Origin: Epiperipatus broadwayi
Taxonomy: Eukaryota > Onychophora > Udeonychophora > Euonychophora > Peripatidae
Assembly (NCBI GenBank): GCA_028023455.1
Contig: JAQFVV010006336.1
Location: forward strand, 308,001 to 372,000
Length of the DNA: 64,000 nucleotides
Direction: 5' to 3'
Each line of letters starts with the position of its first letter. Positions within the stretch are counted from its first letter, which is position 1. The position numbers were made by a program, and so were the translations under genes. The notes beneath the pieces are model-generated. The model saw nothing but the letters and a program-made list of their open reading frames with translations, did no database searches and was not told where the DNA came from. Shown piece by piece: positions 61,591-64,000 of this stretch.

Positions 61591-61757
61591 AAACTCAATC
61601 TCTGCATAAATGTTCAACTTTTTAAAAAATTATTTATAAAATAATTACTTCTACTTTTTTTTTCCATATGTCATAGCATATGGAAAAAAAAAAGTAAAAG
61701 TAATTATTTTATAAATAATTTTAAAAAAAGTTGAACATTTATGCAGAGATTGAGTTT
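61591..61757. repeat. Near-perfect palindrome, arms about 80 bp, 6-base loop
   Basis: 61591-61670 and 61677-61757 are reverse complements with only a few differences, around the loop TCATAG. They include AAACTCAATCTCTGCATAAATGTTCAAC at the outer ends and CCATATG at the inner ends. No coding content. This is the shape left by a fold-back repair or template switch, or a very compact foldback MITE. It would make a stable hairpin. Confidence 0.93.
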
Positions 61758-61884
61758 TATCTACATATTTACTCTGTATATGTATATATAAGTTATATTT
61801 TATTTAAACAGAACAGATCCATAGTCATCTATTCAAGGATGCCTTTTTTTGATTTTATTATTCAAATAATTCTATTCTTCTCTT

Positions 61885-62120
61885 TTCTTAAAAACATTTA
61901 TTTTCTTCCTTATTCTTCCTCATTTTTTTTTTTTATCTTATAGAGTTCATTTTAATATATCTTTTATATTTTATTTTATAAATAATTTAATATATGCATT
62001 AAAAAACATTTATTATTTTCTTCCTTATTCTTCCATATTTTTTTTTACCTCACAGAGTTCATTTTAATATGTGTCTTATATTTTACTTTATGAATAATTT
62101 AAGATACGCATTATATGCAG
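61885..62120 (+). repeat. Tandem duplication, unit about 117 bp
   Basis: AAAAACATTTATTTTCTTCCTTATTCTTCC, then AGAGTTCATTTTAATAT and TTATAAATAATTTAATATATGCATT, occurs twice in tandem (about 61888-62003 and 62004-62118) with moderate differences. Confidence 0.85.
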
Positions 62121-64000
62121 AATGCGCACTAACCGCTCAGTGAAAGAACTTATGCATAAATCAATGCATTCTTATGAATTCAGTTTACACAGTTTAAAAT
62201 TTATGCACGTTTAATATTAAAATTATTATTATTTTTTTTGCCGCTACACTTATTTTTTTTAAGAATATTTATTTTAGAGAAATCTTTATTGTTATATTTT
62301 TAATATGTTACTTGAAATTGTTAACAAAAAAAAAAAAGTCATTATTTCATAAGCGCAAAACTACTTACCAATAAATTTTCGTGTCATACAATTTAAAAAG
62401 TTTGAATGAAAAATTATCCATTGCTAATAGCAGATTACCTGGATGAAAGAATAATATTAAAAGCTATTCACTGCATTTCTGAACTTAATTATACACCATT
62501 TAAGGCAATTCAAAATTAATTTTTTTTTTTTTTTAAAAAAATGCTAGATGAATTTTGAAAAATATTAATACTTGTGAGTATGATTATGAATACAACATAC
62601 TCTGCATTTCCCCCTTGTGGTAAGATATTTAATTAATATGACTGTTATATTAAATAGAGACAGCAGTATACGATTGGTAAAAACAATTTGTTCAATCTAA
62701 AGCTATTTAGCTCAAACCAAACTTTTTTTTATTCGACTTCTGACCGAGTAATATATATATATTAAATCAGTGTGGTCAACATTTTTAACAACTGCTTTTT
62801 TGTCGTTTAAATAAATATTTTTTGACATATTAATAAGTTTAACTGTGTAATAAAAAATAATATATGTATATGTAAAGACGTTTTTATTTTTATTTTTTTA
62901 TTAATGTCCATTTTGCGCCAATGATTTTTTAAAATGTATTTTCATCAGTCATGATTTGTCTTTTTGATGCAATGGAGATAGATTTAATAGACTGCATTTG
63001 AGGTTCCCGGGTTTTTTTTTGAGAATCACAAGAACATCTTCCTAGATGACCCAACGTAGAGAATTATCAGTTTAATGGTTCCTTTTTTATTGTAAATTTT
63101 TTTTGTTGCTCTATTAGTGAAAAAAAATAAAATATTTTTTAAAAATTTAAAAATCTATTTTCTGACCCTTCTTTTAATAATAAGATTATATATAATACTG
63201 TTTTGTTTACTTATTCTTGAAATTCATTTCTTTTGTCTTATGATAATTTTAATTAAGACCATACTAAAGAAAGATGCTACAAACAGAGAGACAGAAAAAA
63301 AATGAGAAAGAAAAATATTAATATCAATTATCATAGCAATTCTTTAAACACAGATATTTTCACCTACTTCATATCTAATAAATAGTTATAAAATATTAGA
63401 ATATTAACTAGATAATGCAATTTATAGTTACAAAGAATAAAAATAATAATCTGATTTTTTTTTCTAAATATAAATTGTAAACTTTGAGTAAATAAAATAG
63501 ATAACTGTTATTGCTCTAATTAAAAAAACGTGATTATAATATAATATCACTATTGGTGAAAATACTTTGCTATATTAATTATTTATTCACCATTTTAAAT
63601 TAAATGTATTAAGAATGAAGAATATTCAACTAAAGCCATTCACTTACTGTTAAATATCAATATAATTATGATAGTCGACAGCTGCAATATGAATATTAGT
63701 AACAAGAAGATAAATAATTTTAGAATATAGAACAATATTATAGCCAAAATCTGTAACTTTTACAAATAATATAGAAATGAGTTAATTTGAAATAATTAAA
63801 AGCAAAAAGAAGCCTTCATTTTCATGACTTTTAAATGTACAATATTTCTCTCATCAATTCAAAAAATGATTTGCAGAATGTTTTTAATGCTTTAAAGACA
63901 TGGTTTTATTTATAATACAATGAGATAATTTGTTTTTAGACCCTTATTGACAATTGATTGATCTTATTTTTATGATTTGCTAGATAATACATTTTATGAC
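62121..64000. other. AT-rich, nothing recognised
   Basis: No gene, no shared repeat. Homopolymer runs at 62235, 62320 and 62521. The window ends in the same type of DNA. Confidence 0.65.

Overview
This is a gene-poor, strongly AT-rich animal nuclear scaffold, very probably from an invertebrate. Almost everything that can be recognised is a decayed mobile element. The metazoan reading rests on a Penelope-like element with a GIY-YIG endonuclease, RTE-type and R2-like LINE remnants, a mariner (DD34D) remnant, a tRNA-derived SINE, piggyBac-style TTAA MITEs, foldback MITEs, very long TCTA/TGTC microsatellites and a 500-N scaffold gap. Nothing fixes the species. AT-rich, repeat-laden lineages such as cephalopods, cnidarians, flatworms or spiders would all fit. 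No tRNA or rRNA gene, no CRISPR array and no complete conserved host gene is visible.

Layout. 1-1255 and 7170-7815 are two copies of one LINE 3' end (plus strand), with a dead mariner at 1640-1980 and a roughly 1 kb microsatellite at 3644-4690 between them. 13525-13931 is a foldback element. 15541-16600 is a G-poor LINE reverse transcriptase remnant. 17397-18640 (minus) and 28380-29452 (plus) are inverted copies of one unclassified repeat of about 1.1 kb. 22136-27128 is a head-to-head pair of Penelope-like elements, the right one joined to an inverted copy of its own 3' tail. 49015-51000 and 56400-58110 are minus-strand RTE LINEs. 54002-55920 is a nested foldback complex. 60117-60645 is a 111-bp inverted-repeat structure enclosing a second, different GIY-YIG reading frame. 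60886-60989 is a SINE with a perfect 13-bp target duplication. 61591-61757 is a near-perfect palindrome.

The most notable object is 36037-48010. Two direct repeats of about 2.75 kb (TG...CA ends, outer flanks ATAC/ATAC) enclose 5.2 kb holding one long degraded reading frame of roughly 1,000 codons. The frame starts with a Glu/Lys coiled-coil repeat, has no reverse transcriptase, and ends in a stretch resembling the tail of a Ty3/gypsy integrase. I read it as a non-autonomous LTR retrotransposon with giant LTRs. Its 5' LTR later received a 757-bp piggyBac-like MITE (the 3' LTR keeps the empty TTAA site) and is split by an assembly gap whose two edges overlap by 23 bases.

Two short exon-like reading frames (18793-18916 and 32795-33052) have higher G+C than their surroundings and are the only candidates for host coding sequence. 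They cannot be identified from sequence alone. All homology statements come from motif reading by eye; no database search was run.
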